DNA of 64,000 nucleotides, taken from NCBI GenBank assembly GCA_009193035.1, contig SWDT01000006.1, positions 1-64,000 on the forward strand, written 5' to 3'. Shown piece by piece: positions 1-11,339 of this stretch (positions are counted from its first letter, which is position 1; every line of letters starts with the position of its first letter). Both the position numbers and the translations under genes were made by a program. The stretch comes from Halicephalobus mephisto (Eukaryota > Nematoda > Chromadorea > Rhabditida > Panagrolaimidae). Below the pieces are notes generated by a model. The model did not search any database. It was not told the DNA's origin and worked only from the letters and a program-made list of their open reading frames with translations.

Positions 1-760
1 AGAGATTCGGGGTTACTTGGGGTATCTTCGGTGGGGTTTTTCGTCGAGTGGTTGTCGAGTGGTGTGGAGAGGGAATAAAGGAGGGAATTGCAGGAGGGGT
101 GGGGGTGAGGGCAGTTGAGAGGAAGGGACTGCTGAAGAGTTTATTACAAATCCTAGTTTCAATAAAAGGAAGGCAGGGACAGTGGAGGGCGAGGACAAGA
201 GCAAGGAGTACCCGGAGGAGAGGGAGGGGTTGGAGTAGTAAAGGTACTAGGGGTAGCGGGTGTCGGGGTGAGTGGGGAGGTGGAGTAACCGGAAGCAGAA
301 GGACACCGAAGGTGGAGGGGTAGGGGACGGGGTACCTGGGGGTACTTCGGGGAACCGACCTCGGGATGACTGGAGTGAGTGTCCGGGTGCAGAATAAATG
401 AACAGGGATGGGGTGCAGGGTACCTGGGGGTAGGGGGTCGGGGTACTCGGGGTAGTTGTCTTTGTTCACCCTCAACACCATCCCTGCTCGAATCGGACGA
501 GTGGTGTACTACCCCAGAGTGGGGGTACCTGGGGGTCGGGGTACCGGGTACTTCGGGTCCCCCACCTTCCTCGTCGAGTGCAGGACAGAGTACCTCGGGG
601 GGTACCTGGGGGTCAGGGTACCTCCTCCAAGTCCCCACCGACCACCAATCAAGTCCTCTCTTCGGAACCGTCCTCAATTTCTGTTTCAAAACCCATAAAT
701 ATTTGTATATATAGTATATTTGTATATATAGTATATATGTATATATATAGAGTTGTGTCG
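1..760. repeat. G-rich minisatellite and TA-rich edge
   Basis: The plus strand carries irregular copies of a G-rich unit close to GGGGTACCTGGGGGT, for example near 328-345, 419-435, 523-537 and 597-612, with variants GGGGTACTTCGGGG between them. Each full unit holds the palindrome GGTACC, and the runs of four or five G make G-quadruplexes possible. Long open frames on both strands here are low-complexity by-products of the repeat and I do not call them genes. From about 700 to 752 the sequence becomes a TATATAG/GTATAT simple repeat. Related G-rich fragments recur near 3160-3185 and 3484-3505. Confidence 0.75.
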
Positions 761-962
761 GGGTAGAACATTAATTTACAGAACAAAATTCTTTTTTTCA
801 AACGTCTTCATTTCAACCAATGCAAACAAATTCATCAGTTCAAATCAAGACAACACACAATCCAATCAAATCACATCTCGTCTAATCCAATTAATTACTA
901 GATATCATCATTATCATCATTTAACAACAAAAACATCTAGTAACCAACTGAATCAAACAAGC

Positions 963-1124
963 ATATGTAATCTCATTATATACATATGTTTATGCACTGA
1001 ATAACAGATACTAATAATACATGTAATATCAATGTAAATAACATTCACATTACATGTATTATTAGCATCTAAATAACAACTGTTATTCAGTCCATAAACA
1101 TATGTATACAATCTGATTACATAT
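963..1124. repeat. Long inverted repeat (arms about 70 bp)
   Basis: The left arm 963-1028 and right arm 1048-1124 are reverse complements apart from a few mismatches and about a dozen extra bases in the right arm. The outermost pair is ATATGTAATC (963-972) with GATTACATAT (1115-1124). Inner pairs include CATATGTTTATG with CATAAACATATG and TAATAATACATGTAAT with ATTACATGTATTATTA. The loop 1029-1047 is AT-rich. It is the longest single stem of the array. Confidence 0.8.
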
Positions 1125-1633
1125 CTTCATTCCTAACAAGACTCCACATCTTCATTTATATCAACTAATTAAAACTCTGTCAATATGGATGAAGATATGG
1201 AGTTATCAGGAATGAATGTAATTCAATTGCATTACATGTTTGGATCACTCTTGTCGATTCTCCATCAAATGATTTATTACAGCACCACATAAAGTAAATG
1301 CTGTCTATTGAGGACAATCAACGAGAGTGATCACAGCCCTGTCAAAGGATCATCGCTGATCCACAAAGCGACAGAAATTAACCCGTCGCTCCAGATCAAA
1401 CCAGGGCACTTGTGCATCGATCATGCACGTTGTCGCAATGTTACTGAAACGGATATAATTATTATCATTATTATTATTAACAGTATCTCAGTCAACTGGA
1501 TAGCTGACTAGATACAGTCAAATTGAACTAATTGCAGTTTATTACATTCTATTAATCAGTCTTCTTCGTGTAGGAGCATCTCCTCAATGCAGAGTCGCCG
1601 TATAACTCTGTCTCGAGATGCTCTACTACATAT

Positions 1634-1789
1634 GGGAACTGCTTAATCATAAGTAGTCGAAGCATAGATGTAGTTGAGGCAGTTCCTTTATAAACAGTCC
1701 TAGCCGATCTAGCCCCATGATTACTTCATGGACTGTCTAATAAAGGAACCGACGTCAACTACATCTACGTTCCGACCAAAGCAGTTCCC
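1634..1789. repeat. Multi-block nested hairpin
   Basis: Paired blocks occur in strict nested order: GGGAACTGCTT (1634-1644) with AAGCAGTTCCC (1779-1789), AGATGTAGTTGA (1666-1677) with TCAACTACATCT (1755-1766), GTTCCTTTAT (1682-1691) with ATAAAGGAAC (1740-1749), ACAGTC (1694-1699) with GACTGT (1731-1736). The apex carries two small hairpins, CTAG-CCGAT-CTAG and CCATGA-TTACT-TCATGG. Unpaired internal loops lie between blocks, giving a branched rod like a structured RNA or a foldback DNA. Confidence 0.8.
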
Positions 1790-2980
1790 GGATACAAAGT
1801 TGCCGTGGACTTTGTTCAACAGCATCCATATACAGACCGATTAATGGATACAGCTATAAACTGCAATTAGTTCCGACTAGGGCGGATTGCTCTCAACTGC
1901 CAAGTCCAATATCATTATTATTATCATTAATATTATTATTATTAAGAGCATTGGGAGTTCAATGAGAACCACCACTCACACCAACCCGGACCCTGTGCAT
2001 CCAGCCCTGAGATACACGTGTTGACATCATCAACTTCTCTTCAAGGTCGACTGTTGGTAGAATAGTTAATAAGCGTTTAATTAGTTTATTACCAGTTATT
2101 AAATTTGTTATTAATTATTAAAACCGCTTATTAACAAAACCCTTACCAACAACAGTGTCAACAAGGTCCGCAGTTAGTGCTCCGTGATGGAGAGGACCCT
2201 GCTATCCTCGTCTCATAACAGAGAACCCAATGCGCAGTAGACAGGAATTGCCGCTAGCAGTTGATGAATAGGACGACCACTTACATATACTTCAAGTCAT
2301 TAGTCTCTTGAAGTATGTAGCATCTCCGTCCGACGATTAATGCTGACACCTGAAGCCATTAAAGTCGATTAGAAGAGTCGATGGAGATGTAGACACGAGG
2401 TTGATAGGAATCGCCGACGATCCTTGTGTTGAAGCAGTATCACCTGAAATAATTGATTAAAGGTTACTTCAGCTTGCGGCTGTTGTTAATCCTCATTCCA
2501 ACAAGTAGCCGCATGCTGAAGTATTGTAGACACGAAGGAGTAGTTGCCGTTTAGAGGAGTCGAGGGGAGTTGCTGCCAGCTGTCGCCAACGGCACTGGCA
2601 CATACGTGCAGCTCTATTACAGGTGCATTGCCCGCGGACGTAACGGAAAAGAGCATCGTTCTGGCCCAACGGCGCAACACATACGGCAATAGATATTGCT
2701 GCACTACGCTCCAGACCATAAGCGCAAGCCTTGCAACAACTATTTCCCCGTTGCATCGCTTTTTTGTTAAGGAATCAGGTCCAACGGACCGATTCCATAT
2801 GCTCGTGTTTTTAACGAGCGACCGATATAGAAAAAAAACGGCGAACCACTTGCAATCGTAGTTGCACTGGTTCTAACCGTCTACCGACCGACCAACGAGC
2901 CGTCGCATACGCTAGTGCCTGTTGAGTCGGGTAAGGCCGGACGCATGCACCGAGAGGAACAACGGCAGCCGCCCGTTGGA

Positions 2981-3553
2981 AGCCGCGCTCGTTCTCTCAG
3001 GGCAGGCCAGCTGTCAACCTTACGCCTCTGCGGGCATATTTTTAAGTGAGGTTGTTCACTTTGTAAAATTTTTGTTCCGGCCCCCTAGGGGTCCAGAGTT
3101 GATTCCATAGGAATCGAGGGTGCTCAGTAAGAGTAACCCATCAGTTTCCACCGGCCGGGTAGGGGGTACTCCCAGGAAATCCGGGGAAACACACCTTTTT
3201 ATTAGGAATTTAATGAAAAGGTGTAATTTTTGACAGGAAATCCCCTCTTATGGGGTTCCTTGATGCTTGAAATAATTATTTTGAGTAATTTAAGAATGTT
3301 CTCGAAGGTCTCGAGGATTAAGGGTGCAAGGGGCTCCTAGGAAATCTAGGGAAATTTAACAATTTATCAAGGAATATAAGGTGTAGTACTTTTTTTAATA
3401 GAAAATATTTTGTTCTAAAACTACTGAATGTCTAAATTTATTATTTTCAGCATCTCCACAGTACTCCCGAGCAGTTCGGACTGGGGATAGGGGGTCAGGG
3501 TACCTACTATGAATTATATTAATTAGAAAAATCTCCTTTATAATACATGTAAT
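2981..3553. other. No gene seen; hairpins and G-rich scraps
   Basis: Small hairpins continue (GATTCC-ATA-GGAATC at 3101-3115; ACACCTTTT with AAAAGGTGT near 3191-3222). Two diverged copies of a segment containing AGGAAATC(C/T)(G/A)GGGAAA occur near 3172 and 3338, together with fragments of the G-rich unit of the left edge near 3160 and 3484. I see no credible coding exon. Confidence 0.5.
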
Positions 3554-3769
3554 TTATTTGAAAACAAATTTAAATACCAGTAGTGCCCGACCGGCATTAA
3601 ATGCTTTCGGATCAAGTACTGACTGGAGTAGAGAACCCGACGAGGTTCCAACTGGAACACAACGGCGCTTGGCATTTTGTCCATCCACGCCAATCAGCCG
3701 TTTAACGTTGCTTTTGTCTGCAACTGAGTGAAAATGATTTGGAAGTGATCTTGATTGTTCTTTTTTCAT
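3554..3769 (-). CDS. Doubtful hypothetical protein (71 aa)
   Basis: This is an uninterrupted ATG-to-TAA frame of 71 codons with a fairly mixed, coding-like codon composition and a short block of higher GC than its surroundings. I do not recognise the product, which is basic at its N-terminus and has no signal peptide or membrane segment. There is no obvious splice site or partner exon nearby, and the frame sits between repeat tracts, so it may be a relic of a mobile element or a chance frame. Confidence 0.15.
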   Translation of the reverse strand: MKKEQSRSLPNHFHSVADKSNVKRLIGVDGQNAKRRCVPVGTSSGSLLQSVLDPKAFNAGRALLVFKFVFK

Positions 3770-3789
3770 CCAATGCTTATAAAAATCGA

Positions 3790-4470
3790 CTGAAATTATG
3801 TTGTTAGTAGATACATTAATGGAGAACTGTGGAATCTAATAAAAATGGATAAAAACCCACACTTTAATCTAATTAAGTAAATTTAAACTGCAGGTATGAC
3901 AACATCAACAGGAATTCCAGACAGTTGACTGATTGTTTATTCATACAGGAGTTGTAGAACTGAGTGGAAATTTAATTTCCAGCTTTATCTGATCTTCTAG
4001 AACCAAACGAGTCTCAAGTAATCAACAAGAGTCCCAGTGAAGTAAAATTCTTGGATAGCAAGGTCCTGGAATTTCACGAAAATGAGTAAAAGTGCACTTC
4101 TTATTTAAATTTCTCTTAGAAATCCATACCCAAGACTACCAGCAGGAGTTTCGAGTGATAACAATGATTTCTTGATGAACATGTTGATGGACTGATTGTG
4201 GAATTTAACCGAAATCGGTAGACATGAATTATTTTTGCTTTCACTGGATTCTTTGGAAGGAATTCAATCTAAATTAATCAAGAGGAACTCCAGACAGTAA
4301 GATAAAAAGTCTCTAATAGAGCGACTGATGAAGAGGTTGTGGAATAACTCAACAAATGAGTGAAAATCCGTCCCCTCGAGTTTGTAGCCTTCATTAACTG
4401 TCTCGAACGATAAACTATGAATTATATTAACAAATAAAGTTAAGAAGGAGCTGCAGAGTTGGATAAAAAT
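3790..4470. repeat. Degenerate tandem repeat, unit about 115-160 bp
   Basis: An anchor resembling ATCAACAGGAATTCCAGACAG recurs in diverged form near 3905, 4022, 4136, 4277 and 4440. A second shared element resembling GACTGAT(G)..GTTGTGGAAT recurs between anchors (near 3820, 3950, 4185 and 4330). The copies differ by many substitutions and indels, so the array is old. No coding potential is seen. Confidence 0.45.
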
Positions 4471-7347
4471 GACTTAGAGACACTGCTTTTCCTTCTACTA
4501 GTATCTTTGAAAGCATCTGAATCCAAGAAAACTAATGATAATTTTGAACAACTTGTTGTAGACTGATTTGAGTTCAGTAACAAACTCAGGAATAAACATT
4601 ATGGACAAGTGAAAGCAACTCTTAGTCCCATACAGTAAAATGAGGCTCAAAAGTAAGTCACTCGTAGATTAATCTACCTTGATTAAGAGTTCTTGGCTTT
4701 TCTGTCAAATGCCACAGATTATCACTAAAATGAGAATAAATCCTGAACCAACTACCACATAATCTTAATTACTCCAATAAATTTAATCATTTCTAAACGA
4801 TCGGAAGTTCTACTTTCCTGTTTTATTCATTTAACAGTCTGTTTATCATATTTATGATGTACTGACCTGTTCACCCTGTGGTTCAAAGAGTCGTTTTAAT
4901 AAATATGGCATCTAGAACATTAACTTCAAGCATTTCATTTTCATTTCAATAACAATTCCAGATGCTGAACCCTTTCCACTATTTTCAAACGAAAAAATCA
5001 ATTTTATTATTAATTATTTGTCACCAGTTGATGGAACAAATCAGCCATCTGAACTAGCAATCAATGAAATCTCAAATAAATAATATAAATTTACAGTTTT
5101 TATCTCAGTCATCTACAATTTCAACCAACACAGTTCAAGTCGAGAAAGACTACTACAGTTATCCAAGTTCCCAATTCTTTCAGTGGTCTAGTCGAATCCA
5201 AATCCCTTTGTTGATCACTTCCAAAACTCGACTCTTTCCGTGTAAGTTAATTCTGAGAACCTTAACCATTCTCTTAATACATCAAGTTGTTCGGATCCTC
5301 GGAAAGATAATTTCTTAAACCTTAGTCCACCGCATCTACAAAGTTCATAAACAAATTAATAAGTGTTACTTTTCCTCATTATTTGACCACTTTTACCGTC
5401 AATGAATTCGTAGCTACATTAACAATCATCAGAATAAAGAACTCCATAAAAAGCAGTTCGCTAATTACAAAATTTCACAACCGTATTGTTAAACTCTTTT
5501 CTGATGCAGTTTTTAATTCCAATCCCTTGACCGACCCAACAATAAAAAGGATATCTCAGTGGAACTCATTTTTATTCTACAACCATTAATTAAAAACATT
5601 TATTAGCTTGGTTTTCCTCAAGGTCAATCACTTTTCAAATAAATTCAGAAACACTAACTTCATAAAACTCTGTGAGAACACAAGAGTTGACTTCATTCTC
5701 CATGTTTTTCAAAGAAGTACTCCCACTTGGAACATTTGTGCCATCACAGGGAAACTTCCAGCACCACAAAAAACTGAAATCCACATAATTACCAAGTTTT
5801 GATCTATCTCAAATTCATTTACCGAAACAAAACTAACCCAAATAAATTCCCTCTGTATTTACTGAAACATGATTTTGTGAAATCTGTTTTCAAGTCATTT
5901 ACAAGCTTCTCAACTTTACAAAACCACTGCTAAATTTAGAACCTCACAAATGAAATCGAATATCTCTATGAATAATGAATCTGACTAAAACTACTTTTCA
6001 CCATCTCTTTTCGAATTACAAAACCAACTTACAGTTAAATGCTAACAAATCCTCTCATTCTCAATGTTTGTAAATACTACTCTACTTTGTATCAAATTGA
6101 TGGAAATAATGTTAGTGTCTAGCCCGTCACGAAACTTCTCAGTCACTTCAATATAGAAGAAAAATAAAACGGCATTTAGAACAACTTCTTTCCTCTCCTC
6201 TCCACTCCAACTTCTTCTGAATCAACATCGATATCCAGCTAAAAGTATCACATTAGTAAATTATCAAATATTTCAGAAACTCACGTGAAGAAAATCATCG
6301 AATCACATGCCAGGTCCATTCACTCAATCATTCAACTCTCATTTCCCTCATCTGCACTTCTCTTGTTTCAATAAAGATCTAAGTTATGAGGTTCTTGACA
6401 AACTTCTGAATCCATCTGCAATTGATTCGACCCTAAAAAGGAGCAAATTAGATATATGAAAACACTCTCTCAAACACGTTTATAAAAAGTAGGACATACT
6501 GATCCCCAATTAAAATATTAAGATCTTTTTTCTTCTAGAATAGCTGTTGGTATCCCATACTTTGGTGAAATATTCATAAAAGCTAACAACAATTTCTACA
6601 ACTTCAATAACAAATAATAGTGCTAAGGAGCAACTTCAGTTTCTAAAGAGGTGAAGATAACAGGAAATTAAATTTAAAAAATTAAATGGACTTACATTAA
6701 GAATAAAGAAAGTAATATAAGAAGTAATTAACTCAGTAAAATGGGAGAAGAAATATCAAAATTGAGAGTCACCTCCCTCTAATAAGCAGGAAAAAGTTAA
6801 TTTCGCTTCTAACACGAAAAAATCTTGAATTGTTTTTGATTTCCACTTTGTGCGAGGGAACTCTCGTCCGGCTGATTAACAGCTAGACTCGGATCGGCTC
6901 TTCCCCTTTGATCGACATTTTCAGCCGTCAACTGACTAAATATTGTCTTGATTTTTGTGTAGATCGTCAGACAGATTAAACTTCATCCTTCCTACAGGAG
7001 TATTCAAAAATCACTTCTGAAATATTTCGAATCCATCTTTGAACAATTCAAAGTTCTCATCGACATCCAAATGGCTGTTGCTCTTGATCTACTATTGTTG
7101 AACATATTGTGTCGATCAGTAGAAATATGGATGTATAAAGATTTCACTCATCTCCTTATCAATGCAGAATCAGACAATTTAATCATATATAAAAACCAGA
7201 ACAAGGACTAAAATTGTATCCTAAGCTTCAGTTCTGGCAAAATAAATTTACTTAGATGTTCGATTGTTCCATATTGACTATCATCAGCAATCAGAGAACC
7301 AACATTAACTGTATTCTTAGTCTTCAATTTAAGATTGTTGATTTTCA
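4471..7347. other. AT-rich gene-free stretch
   Basis: The sequence is AT-rich with stop codons frequent in all frames. The short frames at 5064-5318, 5383-5589 and 5608-5802 have no recognisable product and overlap repeated sequence. Apart from the dispersed repeat copy at 5383-6060 I see nothing I can support. Confidence 0.5.
5383..6060. repeat. Dispersed repeat, family 2, copy 1
   Basis: This segment aligns in the same orientation with 17225-17900. Shared landmarks are GTAGCTACATTAA/TTAGCTACATTGAA, CATAAAAAGCAGTTCGCTAAT/CATTAAAAAAGCGGTTTGCTAAT, TTCAGAAACA(C/T), AACACAAGAGTTGACTTCAT/AATACAAGAGCTGACTCCAT followed by CCATGTTTTT, and TTTACTGAAA. Divergence is substantial and includes many indels, so it is an old duplication or a degraded element. 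No terminal repeats or transposase were seen. Confidence 0.6.
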
Positions 7348-7976
7348 ATTAAATTTCAAGTTATAATAGTTCATTCTACTAAGATTATATTCATTTTAAA
7401 AATAGAATTGGAAAAATCAGGTTGAAGGTAATTGCCATCCACTAAAAAGCCATTCAACCGATATCCTTCGAGTACTTGTAGTCGGTAGATTCTATAATAT
7501 AGCTGCTGAATGTGTTAAAGATTCTCTTAGGTCTGACTACAGACACTTCTAGAACAGAAAATCCTCTTCATTGAGACCGTGATCCCCAAGCAAATAGACC
7601 ATGAAATTGAACTATAATCAATTATAGATGTTTTCAGTTTGATACTGTTATTTGTTAGAGTTAGAATGGATACGGGTTTGTTTATGTGATGCACAAAAGA
7701 ATACAGCAAAACTAATATCTAGAGTAAAAATGACAAAAGGAAATGTTTATTTCCAAAATATTATTATCAATTAGAAAAGGAACAAATTTAAAAGAAATTA
7801 AATTATTTGAAATTTCATATTAACAAGCTGTGTTTCCTAAAAAGTCACAGTTGACAGAAATTACGTCGACGGATGTTTTGTTCTCCTGGAGCACTGAAAT
7901 TACACGAGTTAATAATTTAGAATTAAAATTTGATTTAAAACCTCTTGAAGGTAAAGTGGAACTGATTTTAAAATCT
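7348..7976. repeat. Dispersed repeat, family 1, copy A
   Basis: This segment matches 16630-17211 in the same orientation, from a shared AAATTTCAAGTTAT at the left end to GTGGAACTGATTTTAAAAT at the right. The outer parts differ by many substitutions and a roughly 40 bp indel. In contrast about 150 bp from TTTGTTTATGTGATGCACAA (near 7679) to TTTCATATTAACA (near 7824) is almost identical between copies. A plus-strand frame beginning at 7830 stays open across the right part in this copy but ends early in the other, and its product is not recognisable. Confidence 0.75.
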
Positions 7977-9019
7977 CTGTTGGAAACTAAGATATCAAAA
8001 TTAGATATCACCAATATTAATATTGTCCCATCTGTTCTACTCAACTTCCAATTTCTTCTTCAGTAGTTATTTCAGTTATGTAGCCAATCTCGAAAGAATG
8101 TCGTAGGGAACTCAGATGACACCAAATATGTAGTAAGTTGAATTTTTTGTATACAACTCTTTTCTTCATTAGTCTAACAGTTGAGAGAAACTGGAAAACA
8201 ATCAAAAAATAAAGATTTAAGCTTCCAGAGCACTTTCCTCGGTTCCTTCTTCTGTAGTTTGAATGATCATAGTAGTTTCCAAAATCCAATAATGGGACTT
8301 TCCTAGACACTATCCGCTTTTTCTGTTATTGACTTTAAAGTTCAAAGATCGTGGATAACCTCCAAAAAGCCTAACATTCTAGATATCCTCTTTTCTTCCT
8401 TCCATTTTATTTCAAAGAATTCAAACAACATCGAAAAAACAGTTAACTTTCCCCACACATCATTCCACTTTGATCATCTGCTCTTTCATCATTCAGAAAT
8501 CTTAAATATACTTCAGTAATCTAGATTAGAACTAGTCTCAATAATCTAAGCAGTTCAGTTTTCTGAACATCATTCTTTTTTTTTTCACTAACTTTCCAAT
8601 TCCAAACATTCAAATGGTGATCAAAGAACCTTGCTCTTTTCCCAATAATTTGTTTAGAAATGCACAAATATGTCTGGGAAATACGAGATTTTCTGGAAAT
8701 TATCAACTACTGTTTATTTACTGTTCACTCTTATGTCAAAATTTTGAAATCTTATTCCAATTCCATTCTCATTTTATCGTTAAAAGAATAACATGGTCTA
8801 TTCCACCCCATTGTGGCTGATTCTTTGGAATATTGACATTCATAAAAGCATTTAAAATGTTAGAACCGATTTATTTTTCAGTTACCTCGTTATCAGAAAC
8901 TCAGCATAGCCAAATGATCCATTGAAACATTTAATGGATGTAACTGTGACACAGAAACAAAATGAAATGTACAATACAGTTCCTCTATATGAGTACAGTA
9001 CTTGTAATCACAAGACTAT
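7977..9019. other. AT-rich stretch, no supported gene
   Basis: Only short frames with unrecognised products occur here (8041-8310 and 8521-8706 minus, 8614-8820 plus). None has splice-site or codon support that I trust. Confidence 0.45.
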
Positions 9020-9343
9020 TTATTTATCCGTAAGGTCTTTCACCGCAGGAACGCTCTGAGTTCTTCGCAAATCTCCTTCCTTCCAAATCTGATCCAAGTA
9101 ATCAATTTCTGGAATACGATCGAATTGGAACGACTGCTTCGTGCAGTTATTGGGAGATGGAGAGTTGAGAGGAATTCCGACATTGACTTCATCCTCATCT
9201 ATCTCGTTGTCTGAGGGGCAAATGATTATCTTTGGAATGTCTTCAGAATCTGCCAATGAAGAGGACATGTGCGATGTAGAAGCCCACGTTAAACCGGTAC
9301 AAGTTGTCGTAGTTGAACTTGACCGTGATTCTCCAAACAGCAT
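9020..9343 (-). CDS. Possible small hypothetical gene (107 aa)
   Basis: An ATG-to-TAA frame encodes 107 residues that look like real protein: hydrophilic, Ser/Thr-rich at the start, then an acidic segment (DNEIDEDEVNVG) and a tail with RRTQSVPAVKDL, which resembles a basophilic phosphosite region. An in-frame stop lies two codons before the ATG with no acceptor between, so this is either a single-exon gene or a fragment. A TATATA lies about 25 nt upstream of the ATG and an AATAAA overlaps the stop region on the minus strand (about 9013-9022). No signal peptide, membrane segment or known domain is visible. It could be the surviving last part of a lost gene. Confidence 0.35.
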   Translation of the reverse strand: MLFGESRSSSTTTTCTGLTWASTSHMSSSLADSEDIPKIIICPSDNEIDEDEVNVGIPLNSPSPNNCTKQSFQFDRIPEIDYLDQIWKEGDLRRTQSVPAVKDLTDK

Positions 9344-11330
9344 GTTTCACAAAGTATATACTACTGGTTTCTTGCTAGTGTTAAAGAGATTTTTTCAATG
9401 AGTTTAAAGGAAATTACAAGAAATCCACTCTATTATCCAGTAAATTACATTTAGAATTTGTCTGTTAAGCTTCCGAAAATCTCTGAATTGAACTTTTAAC
9501 ATCCCCTATATTCATCTCAAAGATTACAAGAACATCTCCTGAATTGAGGATGTGGAATAATTAAGCAATGTGGTCTTTCTCCAACTACTTGGCTTTAATC
9601 CCTGTTTAGCACTTGGCAAATTAGAGTTTTGATTTGTTTTCTCTGTCTATAGAACTCTTTGACTTTCTCAACATTCTTCTCGATCTTGGAATCTATATTG
9701 AAACAGTAACCAAATGGAACTTGGGACTCTAATTTGTACGGGAAGATCAGGAACAATGATAGTGTAGTAATAAGACGGTGATGAGGTGGTGGCTGTGATG
9801 GTGAGTCAGTTTTGAAGCTCCGTGATCAAGTGGAAATTGTAGAATACTACTGTGATAACTACTTCTATGGTTTATTCCTTGCATTTAGGTGCAAGACAAA
9901 GGAGGAAAAGTCCTTATCCGGGGTGGATCAGACTCGGATCGATTCAGCAATGACTGTTCTCAAAGAATGACTTTTCTGTGTCTTGATCGTGCTTCTTAAA
10001 TGTCGGCTGACTGGATGGAGCTTTGGAGTTTTATTCAAGGCTATTGCGGTTCAATCTCATCATCTGTGTCTACAGAATACCAGATTTTGATCACTAACTT
10101 TAAACAGCTTTAGTCAAAGTAAAATACATTTCAATCACTTTGTTTTTATCAACAAAACAACCAATTCGCCAATTCCAGTACGGCAAAAATTTGGGTTCTG
10201 GATTAAATAAACTTTTTTAGAACATTTTTCGTAGGTTCTTGTGTAAGGGAGATTTTGCCATACAGGAATTTGTTGAAATTTGTCAGAAAACTATAATTAA
10301 CAAAGCATCAGATGAGTATGCTGAATAAAGAAAAGTGTCGTAACACAACTCAAACACTTTATATTATGAGTCAGGTATAGTTGGGGGAATTCGTTTATCC
10401 AAATTTTTCCTCTTGCATCCAAGAGTTTGATAATAGTTTCATAACTTACTGAGTTATTCTGCAAATACCTTCACAGTTGTGTAGGAATTATTTTCCACCA
10501 TGATCTTCAGATCCTTGTTAACAGAAGCGGATCTTCAAGGACTTTATCTTGTTGCGAAACTCTTACTGAGGATGGAGCAGTATATTAGCTATCTGACTCT
10601 CGAGGAAATGCCTGGTTAATTTCCCTCATATTAGTTTCTGTATTACGCTTCAATCTGAACTGAAAAAGAGAAATCATAGGAAAGTCGTATTTTTGCATCC
10701 TGACTTCCGAAGCTTGTAAAATCACGAGATCTTAAGAAATTAAAAACCAGTAAACAGATATATAGAGCAAGGTTTTCACATCATAATGATACATGACATT
10801 ATAATATTGTATCTAATAAATCCATAAATACGAAAAATAATCGAGTGTTCCAAAAGACGACATTATTCTCCTAAAAATACAATAAAATATTAATAAGTCT
10901 ATTGAGATTTTTCGTCTCGAGAGACTGTTAAAAGATTAGCGTTTCCTTTTTGAAAAAAGTCCTACTGATTGAAGCTTCATAGACTTTTTTAAAAGTCTGG
11001 TTTTGAAAATGTTCAGGAGACAAATGCCACACAACTAAATTCTCAGTGATCTTAAAGTTGAAAGTAACATCTTACAAGAACTAGAATAACTATTAATTGC
11101 AGTAATCATTTAATTAACTTTAAGAAAAATCCATAAGCATCTCCCAAGTACTCTAGTTAACTACTTCCGAGTGCCATAGGTGATAAAACTCATCTTCAAT
11201 TTTATTTCAACACAAAAACTCCAATCTTTTTGATCATCATCTTTGTGAAATTACCTAAATCGTCATTTTGAGAATACTCACTCATTTCCAAGAGCCTTTC
11301 CTAAAAAAGTTATCATTATTGCACCCATTA
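9344..11330. other. AT-rich stretch, no supported gene
   Basis: About 2 kb with no exon-like frame, no tRNA-like clover leaf and no clear repeat that I can support. It ends where cytochrome P450 relic sequence begins. Confidence 0.45.
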
Positions 11331-11339
11331 TCAGTTTTT

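Larger units (their letters stand above)
963..2980. repeat. Array of consecutive imperfect hairpins
   Basis: Almost every stretch here folds back on a neighbouring stretch. Arms seen by eye include 963-1028/1048-1124, 1127-1155/1189-1215, 1242-1259/1316-1332, 1347-1352/1357-1362, 1412-1417/1423-1428, 1483-1494/1505-1515, 1570-1582/1615-1629, 1634-1789 (multi-block), 2065-2075/2125-2135, 2282-2296/2307-2319, 2465-2486/2500-2523, 2771-2782/2786-2796 and 2801-2806/2814-2819. The hairpins follow one another rather than forming one palindrome, and their arms are unrelated in sequence, so this is not a simple satellite. Spacers include TTATTATTA microsatellites (about 1455-1480 and 1915-1945). No protein of recognisable type is encoded. 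Transcription cannot be judged from sequence. Confidence 0.8.

Noticed and set aside
159..689. Open frame of 176 codons, Pro/Thr/Ser-rich, minus strand
   Set aside because: It is made entirely of the G-rich minisatellite; periodic repeats without stops give long frames on both strands.
2544..2861. Plus-strand frame of 105 codons
   Set aside because: It lies in the hairpin array, no family is recognised, and the opposite strand is equally open.
7830..8066. Plus frame with a protein-like stretch (VNNLELKFDLKPLEGKVEL)
   Set aside because: It crosses the end of a repeat copy. In the other copy the frame stops early and the differences are mostly amino-acid changing, so coding constraint is not supported.
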